Shown here piece after piece: positions 25,784-34,947 of a DNA stretch of 64,000 nucleotides. The stretch is taken from assembly GCA_003220535.1 (NCBI GenBank), contig QHSU01000054.1, positions 186,001 through 250,000 on the forward strand, read 5' to 3'. The stretch's first letter is position 1, and the number at the start of each line of letters is the position of its first letter. Below the pieces are notes generated by a model, which was given only the letters and a program-made list of their open reading frames with translations, did no database searches and was not told the DNA's origin. This stretch comes from Candidatus Rokuibacteriota bacterium. GTDB lineage: Bacteria > Methylomirabilota > Methylomirabilia > Rokubacteriales > CSP1-6. The position numbers were made by a program, and so were the translations under genes.

Positions 25784-26674
25784 ATGGCTGGAGCCGTAGG
25801 ATTCGTCGGGCTCGGGAACATGGGACGACCGATGGCGCTCAATCTGGTCAAGCAGGGCTTCCCGCTGGTTGTACACGACATCGATCCGGCGAAGGTCGAG
25901 CCGCTTCGCGCGCGAGGAGCCTCCGTGGCCGACTCGGCCGAGCGCGTGGCCGCGGCGGCCGATCGCACGATCTGCATGGTGGAGACGACCGTCCAGGCGG
26001 AGTCGGTCATCGCCGGCGAGCGCGGCATCATCCGCAGCGCCACGCGGGGGCACATCGTCATCTGCATGAGCACGATCGACCCGTTCGTCGCGCGGCGGCT
26101 GGCCGACGCCCTGGGGGCGCGCGGGGTCGCCATGCTCGACGCGCCCGTGAGCGGCGGCACCGAGCGGGCGGAGACCGGCGAGCTCTCGATCATCGCCGGG
26201 GGCGCGGCGGAGACGTTCGAGGCGTGTCGTGACCTGTTCAAGGCCATGGGCGCCAAGATCTTCCACGTCGGCGGGATCGGTCAGGGGCTGGCGATGAAGC
26301 TCGTCAACAACATGCTGGTCCAGGTCAACACGGTGGCGGTCGCCGAGGCGCTCGTGATGGGCGTCAAGGCGGGGCTCGACCCGCGCACGATCTACGAGGT
26401 CGTGCGCGTCAGCACCGGAACGAGCTCGGCGTTCGAGCGGCGGGTGCCGAGAATCCTGGCGCGCGACTTTTCACCGACCGGAACGGTCGACATCTCGTAC
26501 AAAGACCAGGAGCTCGAGACGGCGTTCGCCAAACAGCTCGGGGTACCGGTGCTGCTGGCCAACGTGAGCCAGCAGGTCTACCAGATGGCGCGTGCGGCGG
26601 GGCTTGGCAAGCAGGACGGCACGGCCGTCATCCAGGTGCTCGAGCGGCTCGCGGGCGTCCAGGTCGGCGGCTAG
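25784..26674 (+). CDS. 3-hydroxyisobutyrate dehydrogenase-type NAD(P)-dependent oxidoreductase
   Basis: 296 residues; ATG 25784 has aaggaggg 5 bases upstream, better than the earlier in-frame ATG. The Rossmann motif GFVGLGNMGRPMA (Gly9, Gly11, Gly14) is followed by DAPVSGGTERAETG and GGIGQGLAMKLVNNML, the last carrying the catalytic Lys. These define the beta-hydroxyacid dehydrogenase family (3-hydroxyisobutyrate, tartronate semialdehyde, 6-phosphogluconate-like). The substrate cannot be fixed from context. It ends tail-to-tail with the next gene, the two stop codons overlapping in CTAG. Confidence 0.88.
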   Translation: MAGAVGFVGLGNMGRPMALNLVKQGFPLVVHDIDPAKVEPLRARGASVADSAERVAAAADRTICMVETTVQAESVIAGERGIIRSATRGHIVICMSTIDPFVARRLADALGARGVAMLDAPVSGGTERAETGELSIIAGGAAETFEACRDLFKAMGAKIFHVGGIGQGLAMKLVNNMLVQVNTVAVAEALVMGVKAGLDPRTIYEVVRVSTGTSSAFERRVPRILARDFSPTGTVDISYKDQELETAFAKQLGVPVLLANVSQQVYQMARAAGLGKQDGTAVIQVLERLAGVQVGG

Positions 26675-27433
26675 ACCAGCAGCTCCCGGACGACGCCGCG
26701 CAGGTCCATCTCGTACTCGAGGCCGACCAGGGGCGGGCGACTCGGAAACCAGCGGACGCCGTGGATCGCCGCGGCGCCGGCCGGCCCCAAGACGGTGTCG
26801 GCGACAAACGCCTCGATGGGCCTGATCGTATAGACGTCGACCATCGTGACGTCCGGCCAGTCGACGCCCAGACCCGAGAGTCGCGCCTGCATGATGCCCA
26901 TGACGTGCGCCGCCTTCTCGCGCATCGCGTCGGACGAGGACTCTCCGTGGCGCACGATGCCCTGGACGCCGAGGCCGCGCTCGCGCATCTCGCCGGCGCC
27001 GGCCACGACGAACGTGGGGCGCTCGGTGGCGCCGGGGATCGCGTAGGCGAACGCGTAGAGCGAGGGCTCGGACGGCGCGCCAACCAGGGGGACCACGTTC
27101 GTGCGAGCGATCGGATTCGCGTCGTCGACCAGCAGCTTCCATTCGGTTAGCACGGCGCGGTAGCCCGCGTTGAACGCGTCGAAACCCTCGAAGCTGAACG
27201 GCACCCGGGCTCCGGAGCTCGATGGCGCACAGCGGCGCCCGCGGGCGACCCGCGGCACCGAGGTGTCGGTCGATGGCGGCGAAGCCCTCTCGCCTCGGGA
27301 CCGGTGCCCGGAGCGTCGCGTGGACGACCTGGTGTCCCGGGCTCGCGACCACGCCCGACGAGAAGGGGGCGATGCCCGGCAGGAACCGATAATTGCCGGC
27401 CGGCACGTCGCGAGTGGACGGCGCGCGGCTCAT
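26671..27433 (-). pseudogene. RidA-like family gene broken by one frameshift
   Basis: From ATG 27433 the frame gives DVPAGNYRFLPGIAPFSSGV and runs to ELRSPG near 27207. The sequence then continues in another frame as PFSFEGFDAFNAGYRAVL to the stop at 26671. The total span is a multiple of three plus one, so one extra base, probably in the CCCGGG at 27204-27209, would explain it. The C-terminal half (VMGIMQARLSGLGVDWPDV, VDVYTIRPIEAF) matches RidA/YjgF-like folds. Intact, it would be about 253 residues. It may be a real mutation or an assembly error. Confidence 0.7.
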
Positions 27434-27473
27434 GGCCCCAGACACTATCACGGCCCGGTGGGCCAACGATCGC

Positions 27474-27502
27474 TTGACAAGACCGGAGCCGCACTCTGTA
27501 AT
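27474..27502 (+). promoter_or_regulatory. Sigma70-like promoter of the liv operon
   Basis: TTGACA (27474-27479), a 17-bp spacer and TGTAAT (27497-27502): the best classical promoter in the window. Transcription would start near 27509, 40 bases before the binding-protein ATG. Confidence 0.7.
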
Positions 27503-27548
27503 GGCCCGCGCGGCAAGGTTCTGGACCTCTATCCTCCGGGAGGATCGC

Positions 27549-28871
27549 ATGTTCCTGCATGGATTCTGGCGTCTGGCGTCCGCGCTCATCGTCGTCGCGC
27601 TGGTGTTGGGCGGTGGGTCTGCGGCCGACGAGGCGGTGGCCCAGGGCAAGAAGCTCAAGATCGGCGTGGTCTACGACTACACGGGCCCGTTCGCGGGTGG
27701 AGGGTCGGAGCTGCACGCGCTCGGCGCCAAGATCATGATCGACTACTTCATCAAGAAGGGCGGCGTGGAGGGCTACCAGATCGAGGCGCTCTACGCTGAC
27801 GCCCAGAGCAAGCCCGACGTGGCGATCAACGAGGCGGTGCGCCTGATCGAGCAGGAGAAGGTCGACATGCTCCTCGGCTTCTACTCGTCGGCTGAATGTG
27901 TGCCGGCGGCCGCCCGGGTCGAGCAGCTCAAGAAGTTCATGTGGATCACCACCTGTATCTCCTCGGCGGTGCTCGAGAACCGGCACCTCAAGTACGTGTT
28001 CCGCGCGCAGCCCAGCGGCCGGCAATTCGGTCTGATGTCGGCGGACTTTCTCGCCCAGAACGCCAAGGCCAAGCTCGGCAAGGAGCCCAAGGACGTCCGC
28101 GTCGCGATCATCCACGAGGACGGCGCCTACGGCGCCGACGTGTCGAAGGGCAACGAAGAGGGCGCGAAGAAGGCCGGCTTCACCATCGTGCTCAAGGAAG
28201 GGTATGCCGCCACCGCGCCGGATCTGTCCGCGCTGGTGACGAAGCTCAAGCGCGGGCGCCCGGACGTTATCTTCCACACGGGCTACAACCCGGACATCAC
28301 CCTGTTCCTGCGGCAGGCGCGCGAGCAGGGTCTTCGCTTCAGCGCCTTGATCGGCCACGGCGCCGGCTACGGAGTTTACGACAAGCTGAAGGAAGCGCTC
28401 GGTCGGGACGTGAACTACTTCTTCAACGTCGATCCGATCTCGATCTGGCTGAGCAACGAAAAGGCGTTGCGGGCCCCGCTGCCGGCCATGATCAAGATGG
28501 TCGGCGACGAGTACGAGAAGGCGCGGCCCGGTACCGTCGTCAAGTCGGCGCACGTCGGGATGTCCGCCAGCAACACCTACGTGTTCATGACCGAGGTGTT
28601 GCCGCGCGCCATCAAGAAGTACGGCGGCATCGACGCCGACGCGCTGAGGAAGGCAGCGCTCGACGTCGATCTGCCGGAGGGCGGTACCATGCTCGGCTTC
28701 GGCGTCAAGTTCGAGGGGGAGAGCGCGCCCATGTCGGGACAGAACGATCGCGCGTTCCCGGTCATCCTCCAGTACGTCGACGACAAGCCGTACCTCGTGT
28801 GGCCCAAGAGCCAGCAGCAACGCGACCCCATCCTGCCGTTGCCAGGAACCTCGCCCTACGCGGCGCAGTGA
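27549..28871 (+). CDS. Branched-chain amino acid-type ABC transporter substrate-binding protein
   Basis: 440 residues. ATG 27549 has gggagga 4 bases upstream and begins a signal peptide (RLASALIVVALVLGGGSA, cleavage near AVAQG). The mature protein starts KLKIGVVYDYTGPFAGGG, the usual opening of LivJ/type I periplasmic-binding proteins, with EAVRLIEQEKVDMLLGFYSS and VAIIHEDGAYGADV later. It would deliver an amino acid, amide or aromatic acid to the LivHMGF complex encoded downstream. The ligand is unknown; related proteins in soil bacteria bind many carboxylates. Confidence 0.93.
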   Translation: MFLHGFWRLASALIVVALVLGGGSAADEAVAQGKKLKIGVVYDYTGPFAGGGSELHALGAKIMIDYFIKKGGVEGYQIEALYADAQSKPDVAINEAVRLIEQEKVDMLLGFYSSAECVPAAARVEQLKKFMWITTCISSAVLENRHLKYVFRAQPSGRQFGLMSADFLAQNAKAKLGKEPKDVRVAIIHEDGAYGADVSKGNEEGAKKAGFTIVLKEGYAATAPDLSALVTKLKRGRPDVIFHTGYNPDITLFLRQAREQGLRFSALIGHGAGYGVYDKLKEALGRDVNYFFNVDPISIWLSNEKALRAPLPAMIKMVGDEYEKARPGTVVKSAHVGMSASNTYVFMTEVLPRAIKKYGGIDADALRKAALDVDLPEGGTMLGFGVKFEGESAPMSGQNDRAFPVILQYVDDKPYLVWPKSQQQRDPILPLPGTSPYAAQ

Positions 28872-28905
28872 GGGGCTGCGCGGCGAGGACCGACTTGAAT
28901 CCATC

Positions 28906-28929
28906 GGTTCGCGCGCCGGCTTTGCCGGC
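28906..28929. repeat. 24-nt hairpin element, copy 2
   Basis: ggttcg, cgc, gccggctttgccggc, matching the element at 21636-21659. It lies between the binding-protein gene and livG and could attenuate or stabilise the operon mRNA. Confidence 0.7.
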
Positions 28930-28979
28930 GCCATGATCCCGTCGGCGCGCCCCCAATCGACGCCCCGGGGCGCCGCGAC

Positions 28980-29735
28980 ATGCTGACCGTCGAGCATCTG
29001 ACCAAGCGCTTCGGCGGCTTCTTGGCGGTCAACGACGTGTCGTTCGAGGTCCGGCCGGGCGAGATCCTCGGTCTGATCGGCCCCAATGGCTCGGGCAAGA
29101 GCACCATCTTCAACATGCTCTCCGGGACCTTGACGCCGAACGGCGGGTCGATCAAGTTCGAGGGCCGCGAGATCGCCGGCGAGGCCCCGCATCGCATCGT
29201 GAACCTGGGCATCGGGCGCACCTTCCAGATCCCGCGCCCGTTCCGTCGGCTCTCGATCCTCGAAAACGTGGTGCTCGCGGGGTTCTACGGTCAGGGCGGC
29301 GCGTCACGCGTCAAGGCGTTGGACGCGGCCCAGCGGGCGCTCGGACTCGTGGGGCTCCCGGCCGATCCCGCGGCGACGGTCGACGGCCTCGGAGCCGCGG
29401 CGCTGAAGAAGCTGGAGCTCGCCAAGGCGCTGGCGACCGCCCCGAAGCTCCTCCTCGCCGACGAGAGCCTCAGCGGCCTCGACGAGCACGAGATGGATCA
29501 GGCCGCCGATCTGCTGCGACGGATCTGCCGGGATCTGGGCGTCACCATCATCTGGGTCGAGCACATCATGAGTGTCCTCATGCGGGTGGTGGATCGCGTC
29601 ATGGTACTCGATCACGGCGAGAAGATCGCCGACGGCCTGCCGGCGCAGGTCGCGACCGACCCGCGGGTCATCGAGGTCTATCTCGGGACTCAGGCCGCGG
29701 CCGTTCGTACGGTCGCGGCGGCCGCTCGCGCCTGA
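28980..29735 (+). CDS. livG: ABC transporter ATP-binding protein, LivG type
   Basis: 251 residues. Walker A is GPNGSGKST (near residue 36) and Walker B is LLLADES, with D-loop SGLDE and the H-loop His in WVEHI. The ABC signature, normally LSGGQ-like, reads LGAAALKKLELAKAL, a degenerate form also seen in some LivG relatives. TFQIPRPFRRLSILENV is the typical Q-loop region. It pairs with LivF (next gene) to power the LivHM permease. Confidence 0.93.
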   Translation: MLTVEHLTKRFGGFLAVNDVSFEVRPGEILGLIGPNGSGKSTIFNMLSGTLTPNGGSIKFEGREIAGEAPHRIVNLGIGRTFQIPRPFRRLSILENVVLAGFYGQGGASRVKALDAAQRALGLVGLPADPAATVDGLGAAALKKLELAKALATAPKLLLADESLSGLDEHEMDQAADLLRRICRDLGVTIIWVEHIMSVLMRVVDRVMVLDHGEKIADGLPAQVATDPRVIEVYLGTQAAAVRTVAAAARA

Positions 29736-29738
29736 CCG

Positions 29739-30443
29739 ATGCTCGAGCTCAAATCCGTCCGCGCCGGCTACGGCAGCTTCCAGGCGCTGTTCGACGTGTC
29801 GCTCGAGGTGCGCCAGGGCGAGGCCGTCAGCGTCATCGGCCCCAACGGCGCCGGCAAGACGACGCTCATGCGCGTCATCTCGGGCCTGATCCGGCCGACC
29901 GCCGGCTCGATCGCCATGGAGGGTGTCGACCTGGTCGCCACACCGTCGTATCGGATCGTGGAGATCGGCATCGCCCACGTGCCCGAGAGCCGCCGTCTGT
30001 TCCCGCGTATGACGGTCGAGGACAATCTCCGGATGGGTGGCTTCACGCCGGCGGCGCGGCCCAAGTTCCAGGAGCGGCTCGCCGTCGTGTACGAGCTGTT
30101 CCCGCGGCTCCGCGAGCGCCGCCGGCAGCTCGCCGGCAGCATGTCCGGCGGCGAGCAGCAGATGTGCGCGATCGGCCGCGCCCTGATGTCCGAGCCGCGG
30201 CTCCTCCTGCTCGACGAGCCTTCCGCCGGCCTAGCTCCGGTGATCGTGGAACAGGTGTTCGATCTGGTGAAGCGCCTTCGCGCAGGCGGGCTCACCGTGT
30301 TGATCGTCGAGCAGAACGTGCAGCAGGTGCTCCGGGTCGTCGACCGAGCGTATCTGCTGAAGGCGGGGAGCATCCGCGCCGCCGGCACCGCCGCCGACCT
30401 GCTGGCGAGCGACACGATCCGGCAAGCCTACCTCGGAGTCTGA
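29739..30443 (+). CDS. livF: ABC transporter ATP-binding protein, LivF type
   Basis: 234 residues, starting 3 bases after livG. Walker A is GPNGAGKTT, the signature MSGGEQQM is complete, Walker B is LLLLDEP, with SAGLAP and IVEQNVQQ as in LivF. HVPESRRLFPRMTVEDNL is the family's Q-loop stretch. With its canonical signature it may carry the main catalytic site of the LivG-LivF pair. Confidence 0.95.
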   Translation: MLELKSVRAGYGSFQALFDVSLEVRQGEAVSVIGPNGAGKTTLMRVISGLIRPTAGSIAMEGVDLVATPSYRIVEIGIAHVPESRRLFPRMTVEDNLRMGGFTPAARPKFQERLAVVYELFPRLRERRRQLAGSMSGGEQQMCAIGRALMSEPRLLLLDEPSAGLAPVIVEQVFDLVKRLRAGGLTVLIVEQNVQQVLRVVDRAYLLKAGSIRAAGTAADLLASDTIRQAYLGV

Positions 30444-30457
30444 ACGGACCCACGGCC

Positions 30458-31327
30458 ATGCCCGTCTTCGACCTCTTCCTGCTCGAGGCGCTGATCAACG
30501 GCATCTTCCTCGGCGGGGTCCTGGCGTTGCTGTCGCTCGGGCTCAACCTGATCTTCGGCGTCATCGACGTCGTCTGGATCTGTTACGCCGAGCTCATCAT
30601 GTTCGGCATGTATGGGATGTACTTCCTCTACACCGTCTACCACGTCCCGATCGTGCTGGCGGCGGCGGTCTGTATCATCGGCGTCGGCCTCCTGGGGGTG
30701 CTCCTGCACGCCCTGGTGATCGCGCCGCTGCTCGGCGCGGCGCCGATCAACCAGCTCCTGGCGACGGGCGGAGTCCTCTTCTTCCTGCAATCCGCCGCGA
30801 CGGTGCTGTTCGGCGTCGAGTTCAAAAATCTCGGCCTGCGGCTGCCGGTGCTGAAGGTGGCGGGGATGTTCATCAGCTACTCGCGCCTCCTGGCCTTCGC
30901 CGCGGCTCTGATCGGCATGGTGCTGGTCTACCTATTCCTGACGCGGACCTACACGGGGGCCGCCATCCGCGCCATCGCCCAGGACCGCCAGATCATGCCG
31001 CTCATGGGCGTCAACGCCCGCCGGATCTATCTGATCACCTCGGCGCTCGGCGGCGCCCTGGCCGGGCTCGCCGCCTGCCTGCTCGTGCTCCAGTACGACG
31101 TCCATCCGTTCGTCGGCCTCTCGTTCGGGCCGATCACGTTCTTGATCTGCGTGCTGGGCAGCCTCGGGAACTTCGGCGGCGGCTTCCTCGCCGCCTTCGT
31201 GTTCGCCGAGATCATCTCCGTGGGCGGGCTCTACCTCGACCTCGAGTGGGGATACGTGTTCGCCTTCGCGTTCTTCATCGTGATGATGTTCGTGCGGCCC
31301 GAGGGCCTGATGGCGAAACGGTCGTGA
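30458..31327 (+). CDS. livH: Branched-chain-type ABC permease, LivH type
   Basis: 289 residues from ATG 30458. About eight membrane helices; GGVLALLSLGLNLIFGVI is the standard LivH opening and AIRAIAQDRQIMPLMGVN the conserved cytoplasmic loop that contacts the ATPases. It ends in a 4-base overlap with livM. Confidence 0.95.
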   Translation: MPVFDLFLLEALINGIFLGGVLALLSLGLNLIFGVIDVVWICYAELIMFGMYGMYFLYTVYHVPIVLAAAVCIIGVGLLGVLLHALVIAPLLGAAPINQLLATGGVLFFLQSAATVLFGVEFKNLGLRLPVLKVAGMFISYSRLLAFAAALIGMVLVYLFLTRTYTGAAIRAIAQDRQIMPLMGVNARRIYLITSALGGALAGLAACLLVLQYDVHPFVGLSFGPITFLICVLGSLGNFGGGFLAAFVFAEIISVGGLYLDLEWGYVFAFAFFIVMMFVRPEGLMAKRS

Positions 31328-32292
31328 CGCGCTACCTTCCGTGGATCGGCGGCGCGATCCTGGTCGCGCTGCCGTTCGTCTACCGCTCGCCCTATCCACT
31401 CCACATCCTGATCGTCATCCTCATCTGGTCGTTCGCCTACACGTCCTGGTCGGTGATGGGTCGCTTCGGACTGGTGTCGCTCGGTCACGGCGGCTTCATG
31501 GGGGTCGGCGCGTACGTGACGGCGCTCCTCTGGAACTACCAGGGCATGAGCCCGTGGCTCGGGATCCCGCTGGCGCTGCTCGCCGGCGGGCTCTTGGCAG
31601 TGCTGGTGGCCTATCCGTGCTTCCGCTTCCGGATCACCGGGCACTACTTCGCGCTGGTCACCCTGGCGCTGAGCGGTATCGTGTTGCAGGTGATCACCGC
31701 GACGCGCGATTACACCGGCGGGTCGCTCGGCTACACGCCGGAACGCCACCAGGGTGGCAGCTCGCTCTGGGCGCTCCAGTTCGGCGAGAAGACGACCTGG
31801 TACCTGATCGCCCTGGCGGTCTGGGCGGCCGGCCTCTATGTCTGGTATCGGGTCGAGCGGAGCATGCTCCGCCTGGCACTCGAGGCGATCTCCGAGGACG
31901 AGGACGCCGCGGCGGCGACGGGCGTCCACGTGACGGCCGAGAAGCTCAAGATCACGGTGCTGAGCGCCGCCATGACCGCGCTCGCGGGCGCGCTCTACTG
32001 CCAGTACCAGATGTTCATCTCGCCCGACACGGTGAGCGGGATCTCGGTCTCCCTCCAGATGGTCTTCGCGGTCGTGGTCGGCGGCATTTACGTCTCGCTC
32101 GGGCCCACGGTCGGGGCGGTGATCACGATCTTGTTGGCCGAGGTGCTGCGCATCTCGTTCGGGACTCGAGCCGTCGGCTGGGACAACCTCGTGTACGGAA
32201 TCCTGCTCGTGCTGTTCATCGTCTTTCTACCGAAGGGGATCCTGGGGAGCCTGCTGGACTGGCACCGGAGGTCGAGATGGACCTCGAGCTGA
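31324..32292 (+). CDS. livM: Branched-chain-type ABC permease, LivM type
   Basis: 322 residues from GTG 31324 in the livH stop overlap. Multiple membrane helices, with SLGHGGFMGVGAYVTALLW near residue 52, GHYFALVTLALSGI, and the coupling loop LALEAISEDEDAAAATGVH. The C-terminus (LPKGILGSLLDW) is standard. It overlaps the following SDR gene by 16 bases. Confidence 0.95.
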   Translation: MTRYLPWIGGAILVALPFVYRSPYPLHILIVILIWSFAYTSWSVMGRFGLVSLGHGGFMGVGAYVTALLWNYQGMSPWLGIPLALLAGGLLAVLVAYPCFRFRITGHYFALVTLALSGIVLQVITATRDYTGGSLGYTPERHQGGSSLWALQFGEKTTWYLIALAVWAAGLYVWYRVERSMLRLALEAISEDEDAAAATGVHVTAEKLKITVLSAAMTALAGALYCQYQMFISPDTVSGISVSLQMVFAVVVGGIYVSLGPTVGAVITILLAEVLRISFGTRAVGWDNLVYGILLVLFIVFLPKGILGSLLDWHRRSRWTSS

Positions 32293-33029
32293 GAGGGAAG
32301 ATCGCGGTCGTCACCGGGACGAGCGTCGGGATCGGGCGCGAGATCGCGAAGGTGCTGGCCGCCGAGGGCGTGCAGACCGTCGTGGTCGCCCGTCGCAAAC
32401 ACCTGCTCGCTACGCTCCAGGAGGAAATCGAGAAGGCGGGAGGGCCGCGACCGCTCGCGCTGCCCATCGACCTCTACGGGCCGGACGCCGCCGACCGGAT
32501 TCGCGATACGGCGCTCTCCGCCTACGGCCGCGTCGATATCCTGATCAACAATGCCGGCGGGTCGCGCACGATCCCGTGGGATTCGCCCGACACGGCCTGG
32601 GACGAATCGTTCTTGCTCAACTTCACCGCCGTGCGCCGGACGACCCAGGCCCTTCTGCCCGGGATGATCGAGCGGCGGTGGGGCCGCATCCTCTGCGTCA
32701 CCGGCAGCGCCGAGCCGTCCACGGTCAATGCCGCCGTCGCCGCCAAGGCGGGCGTGCACGCCTGGGCGAAGGGGCTCTCGCGCGAGATCGGGCGACACGG
32801 GATCACGGTCAACTGCCTGGCGCCCGGTCGTGTCCACAGCGAGCAGATCGATACGCGCTTGCATCCGACACCGGAGAGCCAGGCCGAGTTCGCGCGGAAC
32901 ATCCCGCTCGGCTATTTCGGCGACCCGTCCGACGTCGCCTTCCTGGTCGCGTTCCTCAGCTCGCCCCGGGCGCGCTACATCACCGGCGAACGCATCCACG
33001 TCGACGGCGGGCTGCACCGGTCCGTCTGA
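32277..33029 (+). CDS. SDR-family protein lacking the usual catalytic Tyr
   Basis: 250 residues; ATG 32277 has ggag 6 bases upstream. Rossmann motif TGTSVGIGREIA, NNAG near residue 89 and the C-terminal YITGERIHVDGG are normal. Where YxxxK is expected, the sequence reads NAAVAAKAGVHAW: the Lys is present but the Tyr is Ala. Some SDR subfamilies naturally lack it. Its position at the end of the liv operon suggests action on the imported compound. It may be a divergent enzyme or a non-catalytic binder. Confidence 0.85.
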   Translation: MDLELRGKIAVVTGTSVGIGREIAKVLAAEGVQTVVVARRKHLLATLQEEIEKAGGPRPLALPIDLYGPDAADRIRDTALSAYGRVDILINNAGGSRTIPWDSPDTAWDESFLLNFTAVRRTTQALLPGMIERRWGRILCVTGSAEPSTVNAAVAAKAGVHAWAKGLSREIGRHGITVNCLAPGRVHSEQIDTRLHPTPESQAEFARNIPLGYFGDPSDVAFLVAFLSSPRARYITGERIHVDGGLHRSV

Positions 33030-33037
33030 GGCGACCG

Positions 33038-33700
33038 ATGTCCGTGACCCGTGAGCTCTTCCGCTTTCTCGGCGAGCTCGCGCGCCACAACGACCGCACG
33101 TGGTTCAACGCGAACAAGGATCGGTACCTGACCGAGGTGCGCGACCCGCTCCTCGGGTTCATCCGGGCCGTCGCGCCGAAGCTCGCCGCGATCAGCCCCC
33201 ACATCGTCGCCGACGCGCGGCCCTCCGGCGGCTCCCTTCTGAGAATCTATCGGGACACGCGCTTCACGCGTGACAAGACGCCCTACAAGACCAACGCGGG
33301 CCTGTCGTTCGCGCTCGGTGCTAGACGAAACGTCGAGGCGCCTGGTTACTATCTGCACCTCGCGCCGGGCGAGGTGTTCATGGGCGCCGGCCTCTGGCGC
33401 CCGAGCGGCGAGGCCCTGCGCGCGATCCGCGAGGCGATCGTCAAGAATCCCCCGGGCTGGAAGCGGGCCCGGCGCTCGGGTCTCTCGCATGGTGAGGCGA
33501 CGCTGAAGCGGCCTCCGCGCGGCTTCGATCCGGACCATCCGCTCATCGACGACCTCAAGCGCCTGAGCTTCACGAGCGGCGTCTCGTTCACCGAGCGACA
33601 AGCCTGCGCACCTGACTTCCCCCGCCGGTTCGTGATCGCCTGCCGTCACGAAGCGCCGCTGATGAGATTCCTCGCCCGGGCCGTCGGTCTGTCCTTCTGA
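33038..33700 (+). CDS. DUF2461 family protein
   Basis: 220 residues from ATG 33038, 8 bases after the SDR stop. RELFRFLGELARHNDRTWF, IYRDTRFTRDKTPYKTNAG and YYLHLAPGEVFMGAGLW are the family's signatures. DUF2461 proteins are cytoplasmic and of unknown function. It is probably co-transcribed with the liv operon. Confidence 0.88.
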   Translation: MSVTRELFRFLGELARHNDRTWFNANKDRYLTEVRDPLLGFIRAVAPKLAAISPHIVADARPSGGSLLRIYRDTRFTRDKTPYKTNAGLSFALGARRNVEAPGYYLHLAPGEVFMGAGLWRPSGEALRAIREAIVKNPPGWKRARRSGLSHGEATLKRPPRGFDPDHPLIDDLKRLSFTSGVSFTERQACAPDFPRRFVIACRHEAPLMRFLARAVGLSF

Positions 33701-33757
33701 CCGGCGCTCGCCGATCGGGTCTCGCTCTCGGCGGCCGTCCGGCGTAGCATTGGCGCC

Positions 33758-34942
33758 GTGAGCCGCGACATTTCGGCGCCGACCGGGACTTCGCACGCCC
33801 CCGTGACCCGAGAGGAGCTGCTTCGCCGAGCCACCGCACTCGTGCCGGTGCTCAAGGAGCGCGCGGCCCGCACTGAACAGCTCCGACAGATCCCCGCGGA
33901 AAGTGTTCAGGACCTCCAGGCCTCCGGCCTCATCCGAATCGGCAACCCGCGTCGATACGGCGGCCACGACGTCGAGGTGGACGTGGCGTTCGACAGCGGG
34001 TTCGAGCTCGGTCGTGGCTGCGGCTCGACCGCCTGGTGCTACTCCTTGTGGACCGCCCACAACTGGTGGATCGGCCACTTCCCCGAGCGCGCCCAGGAAG
34101 AATTCTTCGCCACCGGACCCGACACACTCTTTTCCAGCGGTCTGAATCCAGCGGGAGGGAAGGTCGCGCCGGCGAGTGGCGGGTTCAGGGTGTCCGGGCG
34201 CTGGGGCTTCTCCAGCGGCTGCGACGCAGCCACCTGGGTCATGGTGGCGGTCCCCGGCCCGCGTCCGAACGGCCTCCACTGGCTCCTGCTCCCGCGCTCG
34301 GACTATCAGATCCTCGACACGTGGTTCGCCTCGGGGATGCGCGGGACGGGCAGCAAGGACATCGTGATCAAAGACGCCTTCGTTCCGGCCCACCGAGTCG
34401 TGGATCCCGATCGCTGCGGCGCCGAGGACATGACCGGGTGGCAGTTCCACGGACGCCTCAGCTATCGCGCACCCCTCAGGTGTCTGGCGGGATGGGATCT
34501 GGCGGCGCCGCTCGTGGGCATCGCGCAAGGCGCCATCGATGAGTTCACGTCGCGCCTGCAGCGCACGTCGGGCCCGGGTCGGACGGCCGAGTCCGTGGCG
34601 CTCCAGCTGCGGCTGGCCGAGGCCGCCGCCGAGGTGGACGCGGCGCGCTCGCTCCATCGGCACGACATCCAGGAGATCCTCGAGCGGGCGGCCCGCGGCG
34701 ATGCGTTCACCGACCTGGATCGAGCCCGCTACCGCCGCGACAAGGCCTTCGTCGCGCGGCTCTGCGTCCGGGCCGTCGATCGGCTATTCGAGGCGAGCGG
34801 GGCGCGCGCCGTGCTGGAGACGGAGCCGATCCAGCGTTGCCATCGCGACGTCCACGGCGCCTCGCATCACGCTGCGCTCAGCTGGGATCCCGTCGCCGAG
34901 CAATTCGGCCGTCAAGCGCTGGGACTCGGCCCGAGTGCGTAG
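33758..34942 (+). CDS. Acyl-CoA dehydrogenase-fold flavin monooxygenase (HsaA/HpaB-like)
   Basis: 394 residues from a GTG that lies 7 bases after a TAGCAT -10-like box, with no ribosome site, so possibly leaderless. PAESVQDLQASGLIRIGNP, GCGSTAWCYSLWTAH and SGRWGFSSGCDAATWVMV are typical of class D flavin-dependent monooxygenases such as HsaA, which hydroxylate phenols with FMNH2 supplied by a separate reductase. No reductase is adjacent. An acyl-CoA dehydrogenase role is less likely, since the usual base region is not apparent. Confidence 0.8.
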   Translation: MSRDISAPTGTSHAPVTREELLRRATALVPVLKERAARTEQLRQIPAESVQDLQASGLIRIGNPRRYGGHDVEVDVAFDSGFELGRGCGSTAWCYSLWTAHNWWIGHFPERAQEEFFATGPDTLFSSGLNPAGGKVAPASGGFRVSGRWGFSSGCDAATWVMVAVPGPRPNGLHWLLLPRSDYQILDTWFASGMRGTGSKDIVIKDAFVPAHRVVDPDRCGAEDMTGWQFHGRLSYRAPLRCLAGWDLAAPLVGIAQGAIDEFTSRLQRTSGPGRTAESVALQLRLAEAAAEVDAARSLHRHDIQEILERAARGDAFTDLDRARYRRDKAFVARLCVRAVDRLFEASGARAVLETEPIQRCHRDVHGASHHAALSWDPVAEQFGRQALGLGPSA

Positions 34943-34947
34943 CCTCA

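Noticed and set aside
27147..29192. 681-codon open frame on the minus strand opposite the liv genes
   Set aside because: No protein family pattern; it is the mirror frame of high-GC coding sequence for the binding protein and LivG, both of which are unmistakable.
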